A DNA stretch of 10,340 bases from Synergistaceae bacterium (GCA_031274465.1 JAISQC010000149.1:1-10340), one strand, 5' to 3'; positions 1-7,147 are shown, numbered from the stretch's first letter. Notes: generated by a model from the letters alone, not told the origin. Program-made: numbers and translations.

Positions 1-1271
1 ATATGCTCTTTGAGCAGCTCCAATTCGCTTTTCAGGCGGGGCGGCAGCACGGCAAGCCCCATCACCTCGATTAGCCCGATGTTCTCTTTCTTGATGTGGT
101 GGAGCTTTGCGTGCGGGTGAAATACCCCGAGAGGGTGTTCGTCGGTCGTGATGTTGTTCCGCAGCGCCAGGTCGAGCTCGAACATGCCGCCCCTCCTCCG
201 CATGATCGGGGTTATCGTGTTGTGCATCGCGCCGCTGGTTTGCGCGTGGATAAAGGCTCTCTCATCCGAATAAGCGCGCCATTTGCCCAGTATCAGATCG
301 GCGAGTTCGACGATATCCTCGCTTGAGGCGGACTGCAGGCGGATCACCGACAGGGGCCATTTTACGATTCCTGACGTCACGGTGCTGAAATTTCTGACGT
401 CGAAATGCTCGGCTATCGGGGCGGATGCCATCGCAAACTCGTACCTGCCGCCCTGGAAATGGTCGTGCGACAGTATGGAGCCGCCGACGATCGGCAGGTC
501 GGCGTTCGACCCCATGAAGTAATGGGGGAAGAGCGTGACGAAATCGGCGAGCTTCGTGAATGTCGATCTGTCGATTTTCATGGGTATGTGTTTTTCGTTT
601 AATGCAATGCAATGCTCGTTGTAATAAACGTACGGCGAATATTGGAAATACCACTGCTCGCAACCGAGCTCTATGGGGATTATCCTGTGGTTCTGCCTGG
701 CGGGCATGCCGGCATGTCCGGCGTAGCCTTCCGTCTCGCGGCAGAGGAGGCATTTGGGGTAGCGGGACGTGGCAGAACCGGCCGCCGCCGCGATCTCCGC
801 AGGATCTTTTTCGGGTTTTGACAAGTTGATCGTGATATCTATCTCGCCATACGGCGTGGCGCTTTTCCACTTGATGTCCTTTTTGACCCGGTATCGTCTG
901 ATGTAGTCGGTATCCTGGCTGAAGCGGTAAAAGTAATCTGTCGCGTTTTGAGGCGAGGCCGCGTACAGCGAGAAGAACTCTTTTGCGACGGCGGAAGGCG
1001 GGGGAGTCAGGCACCCCATCAATTCAGTGTCGAACAAATCTCTTGAGGAAGTGTTGTTCGGGCTGAACAAATTACGCGAGAAGGCGTGATCGGTCAACGC
1101 GCCGAGGATGTCTTCCAATTCCAATTTTTCCGCATCCGCTTCACTCTCGCCGTAATCGTCCATCCTCAGGGCCGACAGCAGCCGGTTTCTGGCGTACGCT
1201 TCGTCGCGGGCGTCCAGTATCCCGCGCTCAAGCCCATAGAGGATCAATTGCGCTATATATCTTTCTATCAT
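1..1271 (-). CDS. galT: Class II UDP-glucose--hexose-1-phosphate uridylyltransferase, 3' end cut by window edge
   Basis: GalT exchanges galactose-1-phosphate and UDP-glucose to give UDP-galactose and glucose-1-phosphate, the central cytoplasmic step of the Leloir pathway. The minus-strand frame is open from the ATG at 1271 to the window edge (423 codons plus 2 bases). Class II (Firmicutes-type) GalT proteins are about 490-500 residues, so roughly 70 C-terminal residues lie outside. Seen in the translation: a CLLC pair at residues 174-177 followed by an EGYAGHAGMPARQNHRIIPI stretch, then QWYFQYSPYVYYNEHCIALN, and the active-site-like GGSILSHDHFQGG with His269-Asp270-His271. These match class II GalT and not the HPHGQ motif of the E. 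coli class. The start is supported by a GGGGGACGGGA purine run just upstream; the nearest upstream ATG (minus strand) is out of frame and hits a stop at once. The gene lies downstream of galM on the same strand, separated by a 182-bp inserted palindromic element. Identity is confident; only the C-terminus is unseen. Confidence 0.93.
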   Translation of the reverse strand, partial: MIERYIAQLILYGLERGILDARDEAYARNRLLSALRMDDYGESEADAEKLELEDILGALTDHAFSRNLFSPNNTSSRDLFDTELMGCLTPPPSAVAKEFFSLYAASPQNATDYFYRFSQDTDYIRRYRVKKDIKWKSATPYGEIDITINLSKPEKDPAEIAAAAGSATSRYPKCLLCRETEGYAGHAGMPARQNHRIIPIELGCEQWYFQYSPYVYYNEHCIALNEKHIPMKIDRSTFTKLADFVTLFPHYFMGSNADLPIVGGSILSHDHFQGGRYEFAMASAPIAEHFDVRNFSTVTSGIVKWPLSVIRLQSASSEDIVELADLILGKWRAYSDERAFIHAQTSGAMHNTITPIMRRRGGMFELDLALRNNITTDEHPLGVFHPHAKLHHIKKENIGLIEVMGLAVLPPRLKSELELLKEH

Positions 1272-1338
1272 GGCATATTCCCGTCCCCCGCATGCTTCCG
1301 ATGCGGGTTCTGCGTTCGCCCTGTTTTCGTAATCTCAG

Positions 1339-1366
1339 GGAAATGCTGAATAAATGTTCTTTTCGG
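1339..1366 (+). repeat. Left terminal inverted repeat of the palindromic element
   Basis: This 28-nt end pairs with 1494-1520 in inverted orientation. The outer 17 nt differ at one position only; the inner part (CTTTT and GG) matches with one gap. It is preceded directly by the direct repeat CTCAG at 1334-1338. Confidence 0.75.
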
Positions 1367-1493
1367 CGAAATGGAGCAGATTCGTTCTCCGTCAAAGCGG
1401 TTGTCGTGAAAATGGCCGCAGGCGTAGCAGAGCTACGTCGAGGACTATTTTTACGGCAAACGCGAAGAGGGAGGGCGAAGATGTCCATTGCAG

Positions 1494-1520
1494 CCAAAAG
1501 GTTATTTATTCAGCGTTTCC
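1494..1520 (-). repeat. Right terminal inverted repeat of the palindromic element
   Basis: This 27-nt end is the inverted partner of 1339-1366. It ends at the last base before the galM stop codon (TGA on the minus strand, 1523-1521), and the flanking copy of the direct repeat overlaps that stop. Confidence 0.75.
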
Positions 1521-2549
1521 TCAGAACCCGAACTGCAGGACGGTCGTCTCGTGAAATTCCTCTCCCGGCTTGAGCAGGGTGCTCGGGAATTCCGGGTGGT
1601 GCGGCGAGTCCGGATAGTGCTGGGTCTCTAGGCAAAACGCCGAGCGGTGCGTGAAAACCCTTCCCTTTCCTTTTAGCGTGCCGTCCAAGAAATTTCCCGT
1701 GTAAAGCTGTATGGCGGGCTGAGTGGTGAATACCCTGAGCGACCGCTCGCCGCTTGGCGCGCACGCTTCGGCGGCCAGCGCCAGCTCGCCCTTCCCGCCT
1801 TGGCTCAATATGAAGCAGTGGTCGTAGCCCCGGCCTTTTTTGATGTTCGGGTCGTCCGCGCCTATGTCGCGCCCTATCGTCTTCTGGTGCGTGAAGTCGA
1901 ACGGCGTCCCTGCGGCCTCGATTATGCGCCCCGTCGGGATGAGGTCTTCCGTCGTCTCCAGGAAGCGGTCGCTTTCGATCCTCAGAAGATGGTTTTCTAT
2001 CGTCTCGTCGGCCCCGTTCGAGAGGTCGAAATATGCGTGGTTCGTCAGATTTATATAAGTGTCGGCGTCGGTTTGCGCTGTGTAGTCCATAGTGAGCCTG
2101 TTATCGTCGTCGAGCGAGTACGCGACGGTGACTTTCAGCTCGCCCGGAAAGCCTTCTTCCCCTGCCGGAGCGGTCGTCTTGAAGACAACGCCGTTGTCCG
2201 AGGCGGTTTCCGCCGAGAAGACGTGCGTCTGCAGCTTGCCGTGGAGGTAGTTGCCGCCGTCGTTTTTCATCAACTGGTAGGGCCGCCCGCCGATGGCGAA
2301 TTCCGCGCCCCTTATCCTGTTGGCGTAGCGCCCGATGAAAGCCCCTTGGCTGGAATTGTCGGCCTCGTATCCCGCGAGGTCGTCGAAGCCCAAAATCACA
2401 TCCTCGTGCCCAGAGGCGGAAGGGAGCAAGATATCCGTCAAGCAAGCCCCGTAGCTGATGCAGCGTATGATGACCCCGTTCCTGTTTTGAAGCTCGAATT
2501 GCTCGACGGCGCGCCCGTCTCTGGTCTTTCCATAATGTTTTCGGTTCAT
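1521..2549 (-). CDS. galM: Aldose 1-epimerase (mutarotase)
   Basis: GalM interconverts the beta and alpha anomers of galactose (and glucose), feeding alpha-galactose to GalK. It is 342 residues, normal for the family. Expected features are in place: FIGRYANRI (residues 71-79) with the substrate-binding arginine, NYLHG with His103, NLTNHAYFDL with the catalytic acid His171, YDHC with Asp243, and FCLETQHYPDSPHH with the catalytic base Glu308. This agrees closely in position with the Lactococcus GalM residues known from structure (Arg71, His96, His170, Asp243, Glu304). No signal peptide is seen, so it is cytoplasmic. The ATG at 2549 has a near-ideal GAGGAGG seven nucleotides upstream. The stop codon lies exactly at the edge of the palindromic element, and the C-terminus (ETTVLQFGF) looks complete. 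It is the first gene of a minus-strand unit with galT and is divergent from galK. Confidence 0.96.
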   Translation of the reverse strand: MNRKHYGKTRDGRAVEQFELQNRNGVIIRCISYGACLTDILLPSASGHEDVILGFDDLAGYEADNSSQGAFIGRYANRIRGAEFAIGGRPYQLMKNDGGNYLHGKLQTHVFSAETASDNGVVFKTTAPAGEEGFPGELKVTVAYSLDDDNRLTMDYTAQTDADTYINLTNHAYFDLSNGADETIENHLLRIESDRFLETTEDLIPTGRIIEAAGTPFDFTHQKTIGRDIGADDPNIKKGRGYDHCFILSQGGKGELALAAEACAPSGERSLRVFTTQPAIQLYTGNFLDGTLKGKGRVFTHRSAFCLETQHYPDSPHHPEFPSTLLKPGEEFHETTVLQFGF

Positions 2550-2580
2550 TCACGACCCTCCTCATATTACGTTATAATTT

Positions 2581-2608
2581 ATAATATCACCGACTTTTGA
2601 AAAAACAA
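2581..2608 (-). promoter_or_regulatory. Putative galM promoter
   Basis: On the minus strand a TTGTTT box (plus positions 2603-2608) lies 16 nt upstream of TATTAT (plus 2581-2586), in an AT-rich stretch before the galM ribosome site. Other -10 choices exist in the same AT-rich run (ATTATA, TATAAC), so the exact box is uncertain. The -35 directly abuts the -35 of the divergent galK promoter. Confidence 0.45.
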
Positions 2609-2625
2609 GCGAAAGACGGTAAAAT
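2597..2625 (+). promoter_or_regulatory. Putative sigma-70 type promoter of the galK-galE operon
   Basis: TTGAAA (2597-2602), a 17-nt spacer and TAAAAT (2620-2625) make a good housekeeping promoter. Transcription would begin near 2632 and give a leader of about 54 nt before the galK ATG. I see no clear operator palindrome beyond TTG-N6-CAA overlapping the -35 (2597-2608), which is too weak to name a regulator. Confidence 0.6.
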
Positions 2626-2685
2626 AGGACCGCGCTCTGGACATTTTTCAAGACATCGGAATGCAGTCAGCGAGGAGGGGATAGC

Positions 2686-3975
2686 ATGGCAACGACGTCG
2701 CAATTGGCCGAACGCGTCCGGGCGGGGGAATATGACTCCGTTTTTTCGTCTCTGTACTCGCCTGATGACGAAATGATCGCGAAACAGCGCATGAGATACG
2801 TCGGCGCGGTTGCCGATTTCGAAAAGAATTACGGCGCCGGAAGGGAAGTGCGCGCCTACTCCGTGCCGGGAAGGGTCGAGCTGTGCGGCAACCACACGGA
2901 CCACAACAACGGGGTAGTGCTGGCCGCCGCCATCAACCTCGACATCATCGCAATCGTGTCCAAATCGGACAATGGCGTGATCCGGCTTCGCTCGTCCGGG
3001 TTCGGCAGGGAGGATGTGGTCGATCTCTCGAGCTTGGCGCCGGATGCGGCCGAGGCCGGAAAGTCGTCGGCAATGATACGCGGCGTGGCCGCCGCGTTCA
3101 AGGATAGGGGCGGCGGATACGGCGGTTTCGACGCCTGGACGACCTCCGATGTTTTGCGGGGCAGCGGGCTTTCCAGCTCGGCCGCGTTCGAGGTCTGCGT
3201 AGGCACGGTCATGAACGGCGAATATAACGAAGAGCGATTCGACGCGGCTACCATAGGCATCATAGGCCAGCATTCAGAAAACGTGTTTTTCGGAAAGCCG
3301 TCCGGCCTCATGGACCAAGTGGCGTGCTCTGTTGGAGGAGCTATCTTCATAGACCTCGAAAACCCGGCTTCCCCGATAGTCCGGAAGATCACGCTCGACC
3401 TGTCGTCTTACGGCCTTTATCTGGTAGTGGTCGATACAAAGGGCGATCACTCCGACCTCACCGGCGAGTACGCGGCGATCCGGGGCGAGATGGAGGCGGC
3501 CGCCGCTTTCTTCGGCAAGCGCTGTCTGAGGGAGGTCGATTACGCGGAGTTCCGAAGCCGCATTGCCGATGTGAGGGGCGCTGTGGGAGATCGGGCGGTC
3601 GTGCGCGCCATGCACTTTTTCGAGGAGTGCGGGCGAGTGCGCGAGGCCGCCGGGGCGCTCGAAAACGGCGACATATCGCGTTTTCTCGGCCTGATAGACG
3701 AGTGCGGGCACTCGTCGTTCGAGTTCAACCAGAACGCGTATTCCATTAAAACCCCTGACAGGCAGGGAGTACCGGTCGCGCTCGCGGTCTCGCGCGCCAT
3801 TCTGGGCGGGCGGGGGGCCTGCCGGCTTCAGGGCGGCGGTTTTGCCGGCACGATACAGGCATTCGTCCCGAAGGATATGTTGGATGAGTATTGCTCCGCC
3901 ATGAGCGGCGTGTTCGGTCGGGACGCCTGCCATGTGCTGCGCGTCCGCCCTCTCGGCGGGGTCAGGCTGCAATAA
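2686..3975 (+). CDS. galK: Galactokinase (GHMP kinase family)
   Basis: GalK phosphorylates alpha-D-galactose with ATP to galactose-1-phosphate. The 429-residue protein shows the three GHMP kinase motifs: PGRVELCGNHTDHNNG (residues 61-76, the galactokinase signature with the catalytic arginine at 63), LRGSGLSSSAAFE (157-169, the ATP-binding loop), and RLQGGGFAGTIQAF (380-393). The catalytic-base aspartate is Asp210 in PSGLMDQVA. The signature departs from the common EHTDY form (here NHTDH), and about 60 residues precede it instead of about 25-35. From memory, both traits occur in a galactokinase group of anaerobic Firmicutes, so this is probably a subfamily trait and not damage. The ATG at 2686 has GAGGAGGGG upstream. 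It is the first gene of the plus-strand unit, with galE 23 nt downstream. Galactose is the expected substrate from context; another hexose or amino-hexose cannot be excluded. Confidence 0.92.
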   Translation: MATTSQLAERVRAGEYDSVFSSLYSPDDEMIAKQRMRYVGAVADFEKNYGAGREVRAYSVPGRVELCGNHTDHNNGVVLAAAINLDIIAIVSKSDNGVIRLRSSGFGREDVVDLSSLAPDAAEAGKSSAMIRGVAAAFKDRGGGYGGFDAWTTSDVLRGSGLSSSAAFEVCVGTVMNGEYNEERFDAATIGIIGQHSENVFFGKPSGLMDQVACSVGGAIFIDLENPASPIVRKITLDLSSYGLYLVVVDTKGDHSDLTGEYAAIRGEMEAAAAFFGKRCLREVDYAEFRSRIADVRGAVGDRAVVRAMHFFEECGRVREAAGALENGDISRFLGLIDECGHSSFEFNQNAYSIKTPDRQGVPVALAVSRAILGGRGACRLQGGGFAGTIQAFVPKDMLDEYCSAMSGVFGRDACHVLRVRPLGGVRLQ

Positions 3976-3998
3976 TAGACGAAAAGGGAAGTGGTTTC

Positions 3999-5015
3999 AT
4001 GGACGTGCTGGTAACTGGGGGCGCCGGCTTCATAGGCAGCCATACGTGCGTAGAGCTAATCGGCGCCGGGTACGGCGTGATAGTTGCGGACAACCTCGTC
4101 AACGCGAGCGAGGAGTCGCTCCGCCGCGTCGAGCGGATAACGGGGAAGAAGGTCAAATTTTACGGCATCGACGTGGCGGACAGCGAGCGACTGGAAGCCC
4201 TTTTCGCCGAAAACAGGGGAATAGGGTCCGTGATCCATTTCGCCGGGCTGAAGGCGGTGGGCGAGAGCGTAGCGAAACCCCTTGAGTATTATTCCAACAA
4301 CTTGGCCTGCACCTTGGTTTTGCTCAAAACTCTCAGGAAATTCAACGTCAAAAATTTCGTGTTCTCGTCGTCCGCCACGGTGTACGGGGATCCGGCGAGC
4401 GTTCCGGTGCGCGAGGATTTTCCGGTTTCCGCCACGAACCCGTACGGGGCCACTAAGGTCTTCATCGAGCGCATACTGCACGATTGCTGCGCGGCGGACG
4501 GAGAGTTCAACGCGGCGGTCCTGCGCTATTTCAACCCGATAGGCGCGCACGAGTCGGGGCTGATAGGCGAGGACCCAAACGGCATACCGAACAATTTGGT
4601 GCCGTACATAGCTCAGGTCGCGGTCGGGCACCTTGAGCGGGTGCGCGTTTTCGGCAACGACTATCCGACGGTCGACGGGACCGGCGTCAGAGATTATATC
4701 CACGTGGTGGACTTGGCCAAGGGGCATGTGGCGGCTCTCAAGAAGCTGTCGGAAAACTGCGGGGAGTTCATCTGCAACCTCGGCACAGGCAGGGGCTACA
4801 GCGTCCTCGAGGTAATCGCGGCTTTCGAGCGCGCCTGCGGCAAGAACATCGATCACGAGTTCACGCTCAGGCGTCCCGGGGATATCGCGTCCGTCTACGC
4901 GGACCCTTCGAAGGCCCTGCGGGAATTGGGATGGAAGGCCGAATACGACATAGACGACATGTGTGCCGACTCGTGGCGCTGGCAGAGCGCCAATCCCGAC
5001 GGGTACGGAAGATAG
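3999..5015 (+). CDS. galE: UDP-glucose 4-epimerase
   Basis: GalE interconverts UDP-galactose and UDP-glucose with tightly bound NAD+, closing the Leloir cycle. The 338-residue protein is an extended short-chain dehydrogenase. It has the NAD-binding TGGAGFIGSH at residues 6-15, SSSATVYGDP at 123-132, and the catalytic NPYGATK with Tyr149 and Lys153; these fall at the same numbers as Ser124, Tyr149 and Lys153 of E. coli GalE. RYFNPIGAHESGLIGEDP and GTGVRDYIHVVDLAKGH further mark a genuine GalE. The start at 3999 is set by the Rossmann motif position and a moderate AAGGGAAG site. An in-frame start farther upstream would add 36 residues overlapping the galK 3' end with no fold support. It lies 23 nt after galK and 18 nt before the nucleotidyltransferase gene, so co-transcription is likely. 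Confidence 0.96.
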   Translation: MDVLVTGGAGFIGSHTCVELIGAGYGVIVADNLVNASEESLRRVERITGKKVKFYGIDVADSERLEALFAENRGIGSVIHFAGLKAVGESVAKPLEYYSNNLACTLVLLKTLRKFNVKNFVFSSSATVYGDPASVPVREDFPVSATNPYGATKVFIERILHDCCAADGEFNAAVLRYFNPIGAHESGLIGEDPNGIPNNLVPYIAQVAVGHLERVRVFGNDYPTVDGTGVRDYIHVVDLAKGHVAALKKLSENCGEFICNLGTGRGYSVLEVIAAFERACGKNIDHEFTLRRPGDIASVYADPSKALRELGWKAEYDIDDMCADSWRWQSANPDGYGR

Positions 5016-5018
5016 ATC

Positions 5019-5025
5019 GAGGGGG
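5019..5025 (+). promoter_or_regulatory. Ribosome binding site that selects a GTG start
   Basis: GAGGGGG lies only 2 nt before a possible TTG start (5028) but 8 nt before an in-frame GTG (5034). The spacing favours the GTG, which also begins the protein directly before the conserved nucleotide-binding segment. Confidence 0.6.
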
Positions 5026-5033
5026 TCTTGGCG

Positions 5034-5954
5034 GTGGAAAAACCTGTATTGGTGATCATGGCGGCCGGGATAGGAAGCAGGTACGGCGGGCTGAAACAGA
5101 TCGACCCCATAGGGGCGAACGGCGAGCTGATCATAGACTACTCGATATATGACGCGGTCGGGGCCGGTTTCGAGAAGGTGGTTTTCATCATCACCCGCGC
5201 GATAGAGAGCGACTTCATGGAGGTCATAGGGCGCAGGATCGAGAAATACGTGAAGGCCGAGTACGTGTTTCAGGACATCAACGACATCCCGGCCGGTTAT
5301 TCCGTCCCCGAGGGCAGGACCAAGCCGTGGGGCACGGCTCAGGCGATTCTAGCCGCTAGACGGGCAGTGCGCGGGCCGTTCGCCGCCATAAACGCCGACG
5401 ATTTTTACGGCCCTTCCGCGTACAAGACGATCTATGACTGGCTTGCCGCTCCGAAGCCGGGCGGCGCGATGCAGTTTGCCATGGTGGGCTACAGGATCGA
5501 GAACACGGTGTCGGATTACGGCAGCGTGACCCGCGCCGTCTGCGAGGCCGACAAAGACGGATATCTGACTAGCATAGCCGAACGCCATCTTGTCGAGAAG
5601 ACCCCGGGGGGTGCGCGTTTTTCGGATGACAAAGGCAAGACATGGGTGGAACTCCCCGCCGGGACGCTGGTCTCGATGAATTTCTGGGGGCTCTCGCCCG
5701 ATTTTTTCAAAGCGGCTTCTGACGACTTCCCCGGCTTTTTGGACAAACATTTAAACGACAACCCGCTTAAATGCGAATATTTGCTCCCCAATGAGATAGG
5801 CGCGCAGATACGCTCCGGCGCGGCGACCGTAAAGGTGCTGGAGAGCCTCGACGCCTGGCACGGCGTCACGTACCGCGAGGACAGGCCGACAGTCGCGAGA
5901 GAGGTCGCGGCCATGCATGAGGGCGGGGTCTATCCCACTCCGCTCTGGAAATGA
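5034..5954 (+). CDS. NTP-transferase family sugar-phosphate nucleotidyltransferase
   Basis: This 306-residue protein (GTG start) belongs to the nucleotidyl-transferase fold that joins a sugar-1-phosphate and an NTP to give an NDP-sugar and pyrophosphate. The N-terminus carries the signature MAAGIGSRYGGLKQIDPIG (residues 9-27) with the NTP-binding Arg16 and Lys21. KPWGTAQAI (98-106) and INADDFYG (119-126, with Asp122/Asp123 as metal-ligand candidates) follow. It lacks the typical GalU length pattern and does not read as RfbA or GlmU, so the sugar cannot be named from sequence. Its position directly after galE makes UDP-glucose or UDP-galactose formation the most economical role, as a supply of UDP-glucose for GalT or a bypass of it; that is inference. 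It is cytoplasmic, with no signal or membrane segment. Its stop overlaps an ATG (ATGA at 5951), but the next gene more likely starts at 5975. A TTG at 5028 would add two residues. Confidence 0.85.
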   Translation: MEKPVLVIMAAGIGSRYGGLKQIDPIGANGELIIDYSIYDAVGAGFEKVVFIITRAIESDFMEVIGRRIEKYVKAEYVFQDINDIPAGYSVPEGRTKPWGTAQAILAARRAVRGPFAAINADDFYGPSAYKTIYDWLAAPKPGGAMQFAMVGYRIENTVSDYGSVTRAVCEADKDGYLTSIAERHLVEKTPGGARFSDDKGKTWVELPAGTLVSMNFWGLSPDFFKAASDDFPGFLDKHLNDNPLKCEYLLPNEIGAQIRSGAATVKVLESLDAWHGVTYREDRPTVAREVAAMHEGGVYPTPLWK

Positions 5955-5974
5955 CAATTTTAGGGGGTGCCACC

Positions 5975-7147
5975 ATGATAAGGGCTTTCACTGCGTTCAC
6001 GGGCGAGATCGACGACGGGGAAACGGCGGTAGCCGAGATAATGGATCAGTTGGGCGGCTGCGAGGGGCTGTCGAAAAATTCCATAGGGTTTCTCACCTGC
6101 TACAGCGAATTCGTGGATTCCGGGGTGATGAAGGAAATATGCGACGCCCTGCCGTTCGACGTGATCGGCTCGACTACGCTCGGAAACGCGGTCCGAGGCT
6201 CTGCCGGCAGGATGCTGCTGACTCTGATGGTGATCACGAGCGACGAGGCCGAGTTCTCCATAGGGCTGACCGAACCCCTTTCAGACGGGGACGCGGGCGC
6301 CCTTCGCGCCGCATACGAGGAGGCGGCGTCGAGAATCACGGGCAAGCCGGCTCTCATGGTGAGCTTCGCGCCTCTCCTTCTGAGCGTGAGCGGGGATTTT
6401 TACGTGAACTCGTTCGCCGATATATCCGGGGGGGTGCCCAATTTTGGGATGCTCGCCGTCGACAGCAACGATGATTTTCGGGATTCTCAGGTCATTTCGC
6501 GCGGCGAGGCGTATCGCGACCGCTATGCTTTCGCCTTGTTCGGCGGCGGCGTGACCCCGCGTTTTTTCATATCCTCCATATCTTCCGAGAAGGTTTTCAT
6601 GGAAAAAGGCGTGGTGACGTCCGCAGACGGCAATCGCGTGCACGCCGTCAACGACAAGCCCGCTGTCGAGTACCTAGAGGGGCTCGGCCTCAAAAAAAAC
6701 GCAGACGGGACGATAGCGAGCGTCACGTCGTTCCCATTCGTGGTAGACTACAACGATGGCTCGTTTCCAGTCGTGCGCGTGATATTTTCAATCGCTCCAG
6801 ACGGCAGCGCCGTCTGCGGCGGCGACATACCGATGGGCGCCACCGTCTCAGTCGGCCATGTGGACTGCGACGAGGTTCTGGCGACGACCACGGAGGCGGT
6901 TTCAGACGCGATGCTTTCGGGCGAGGCGGGGTGCGCCTTTATGTTCTCGTGCGCGGCGCGGTATCTTGCGCTCGGCTACGAGACCATGAGCGAGCAGGAG
7001 AAGGTTCAGAATCTGATGGAGGGGGTTTCGACGCCTTACCTGTTTTCCTATTCCGGCGGCGAGCTGTGCCCGGTTCCGTCTGGCGGGGATTCTGCGGTCC
7101 TGGTCAACCGAAATCACAACGAGACTTTTATCATGTGCCTGCTATGA
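5975..7147 (+). CDS. FIST-domain (FIST_N + FIST_C) sensory protein
   Basis: FIST proteins are predicted ligand-binding input modules of signal transduction, often encoded beside histidine kinases; proposed ligands are small molecules such as amino acids, and few have been tested. The 390-residue product reads as FIST_N (about residues 20-200; early MIRAFTAFTGEID, then IGFLTCYSEF and VIGSTTLGNAV) followed by FIST_C (about 215-375; KGVVTSADGNRVHAVNDKPA, then CAARYLALGYE, then YLFSYSGGELCPV and the terminal LVNRNHNETFIMCLL). No signal peptide or membrane helix is seen, so it is cytoplasmic. The ATG at 5975 has an AGGGGGTG site about 6 nt upstream; the ATG at 5951, which overlaps the previous stop, has no ribosome site. 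It follows the nucleotidyltransferase by 20 nt and precedes the hybrid kinase, its probable partner. FIST membership is confident; the ligand is unknown. Confidence 0.85.
   Translation: MIRAFTAFTGEIDDGETAVAEIMDQLGGCEGLSKNSIGFLTCYSEFVDSGVMKEICDALPFDVIGSTTLGNAVRGSAGRMLLTLMVITSDEAEFSIGLTEPLSDGDAGALRAAYEEAASRITGKPALMVSFAPLLLSVSGDFYVNSFADISGGVPNFGMLAVDSNDDFRDSQVISRGEAYRDRYAFALFGGGVTPRFFISSISSEKVFMEKGVVTSADGNRVHAVNDKPAVEYLEGLGLKKNADGTIASVTSFPFVVDYNDGSFPVVRVIFSIAPDGSAVCGGDIPMGATVSVGHVDCDEVLATTTEAVSDAMLSGEAGCAFMFSCAARYLALGYETMSEQEKVQNLMEGVSTPYLFSYSGGELCPVPSGGDSAVLVNRNHNETFIMCLL

Larger units (their letters stand above)
1339..1520. mobile_element. MITE-like palindromic insertion element between galM and galT
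   Basis: The whole 182 bp reads as one long imperfect palindrome centred on about 1430. The outer ends match best: GGAAATGCTGAATAAAT (from 1339) against the reverse complement GGAAACGCTGAATAAAT (from 1520), 16 of 17. Pairing continues inward with scattered mismatches and small gaps to a perfect central hairpin, CGTAGC-AGA-GCTACG (1423-1437). The element is flanked by a direct repeat CTCAG (1334-1338 and 1520-1524; TCAG if the terminal C is counted inside the element), as expected of a target-site duplication. It carries no transposase, so a transposase elsewhere would have to move it. The right copy of the repeat contains the galM TGA stop (reverse complement), so insertion left galM intact. 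Short open frames cross it on both strands but look like by-products of the palindrome. Without it the galM-galT spacer would be about 67 nt. The family is not recognised by name. Confidence 0.75.

Noticed and set aside
262..1014. Long minus-strand frame of 250 codons inside galT
   Set aside because: It is Arg/His/Pro-rich and shifted relative to the real GalT frame, which runs unbroken from 1271 to the window edge with clear family motifs.
1292..1573. A 93-codon plus-strand frame and an 89-codon minus-strand frame (1228-1497) crossing the galM-galT spacer
   Set aside because: Both arise largely from the palindromic element, which keeps frames open on both strands, and both run into flanking gal genes. 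They have no convincing ribosome site and no recognisable domain. Copies annotated as hypothetical proteins elsewhere would reflect the repeat and not a gene.
2565..2586. Two TATAAT-like boxes on the plus strand upstream of galK
   Set aside because: They lack -35 partners at proper spacing and lie upstream of the better TTGAAA/TAAAAT promoter. They look like part of the AT-rich galM leader.
1800..2600. 266-codon plus-strand frame opposite galM
   Set aside because: It is antisense to GalM with its intact catalytic motifs. Val/Arg-rich antisense frames are expected in high-GC genes, and it shows no domain.
3891..3998. Longer GalE with 36 extra N-terminal residues
   Set aside because: It would overlap galK by 85 nt and precede the Rossmann TGGAGFIGSH with unrelated Arg/Pro-rich sequence. 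The ATG at 3999 gives E. coli-like residue numbering.
4056..4856. 266-codon minus-strand frame opposite galE
   Set aside because: It is an antisense shadow of a well-supported GalE, with no ribosome site or family resemblance.
5951..5974. FIST start at the ATG overlapping the nucleotidyltransferase stop
   Set aside because: There is no ribosome site ahead of it, whereas AGGGGGTG precedes the ATG at 5975. The eight extra residues add no conserved sequence.
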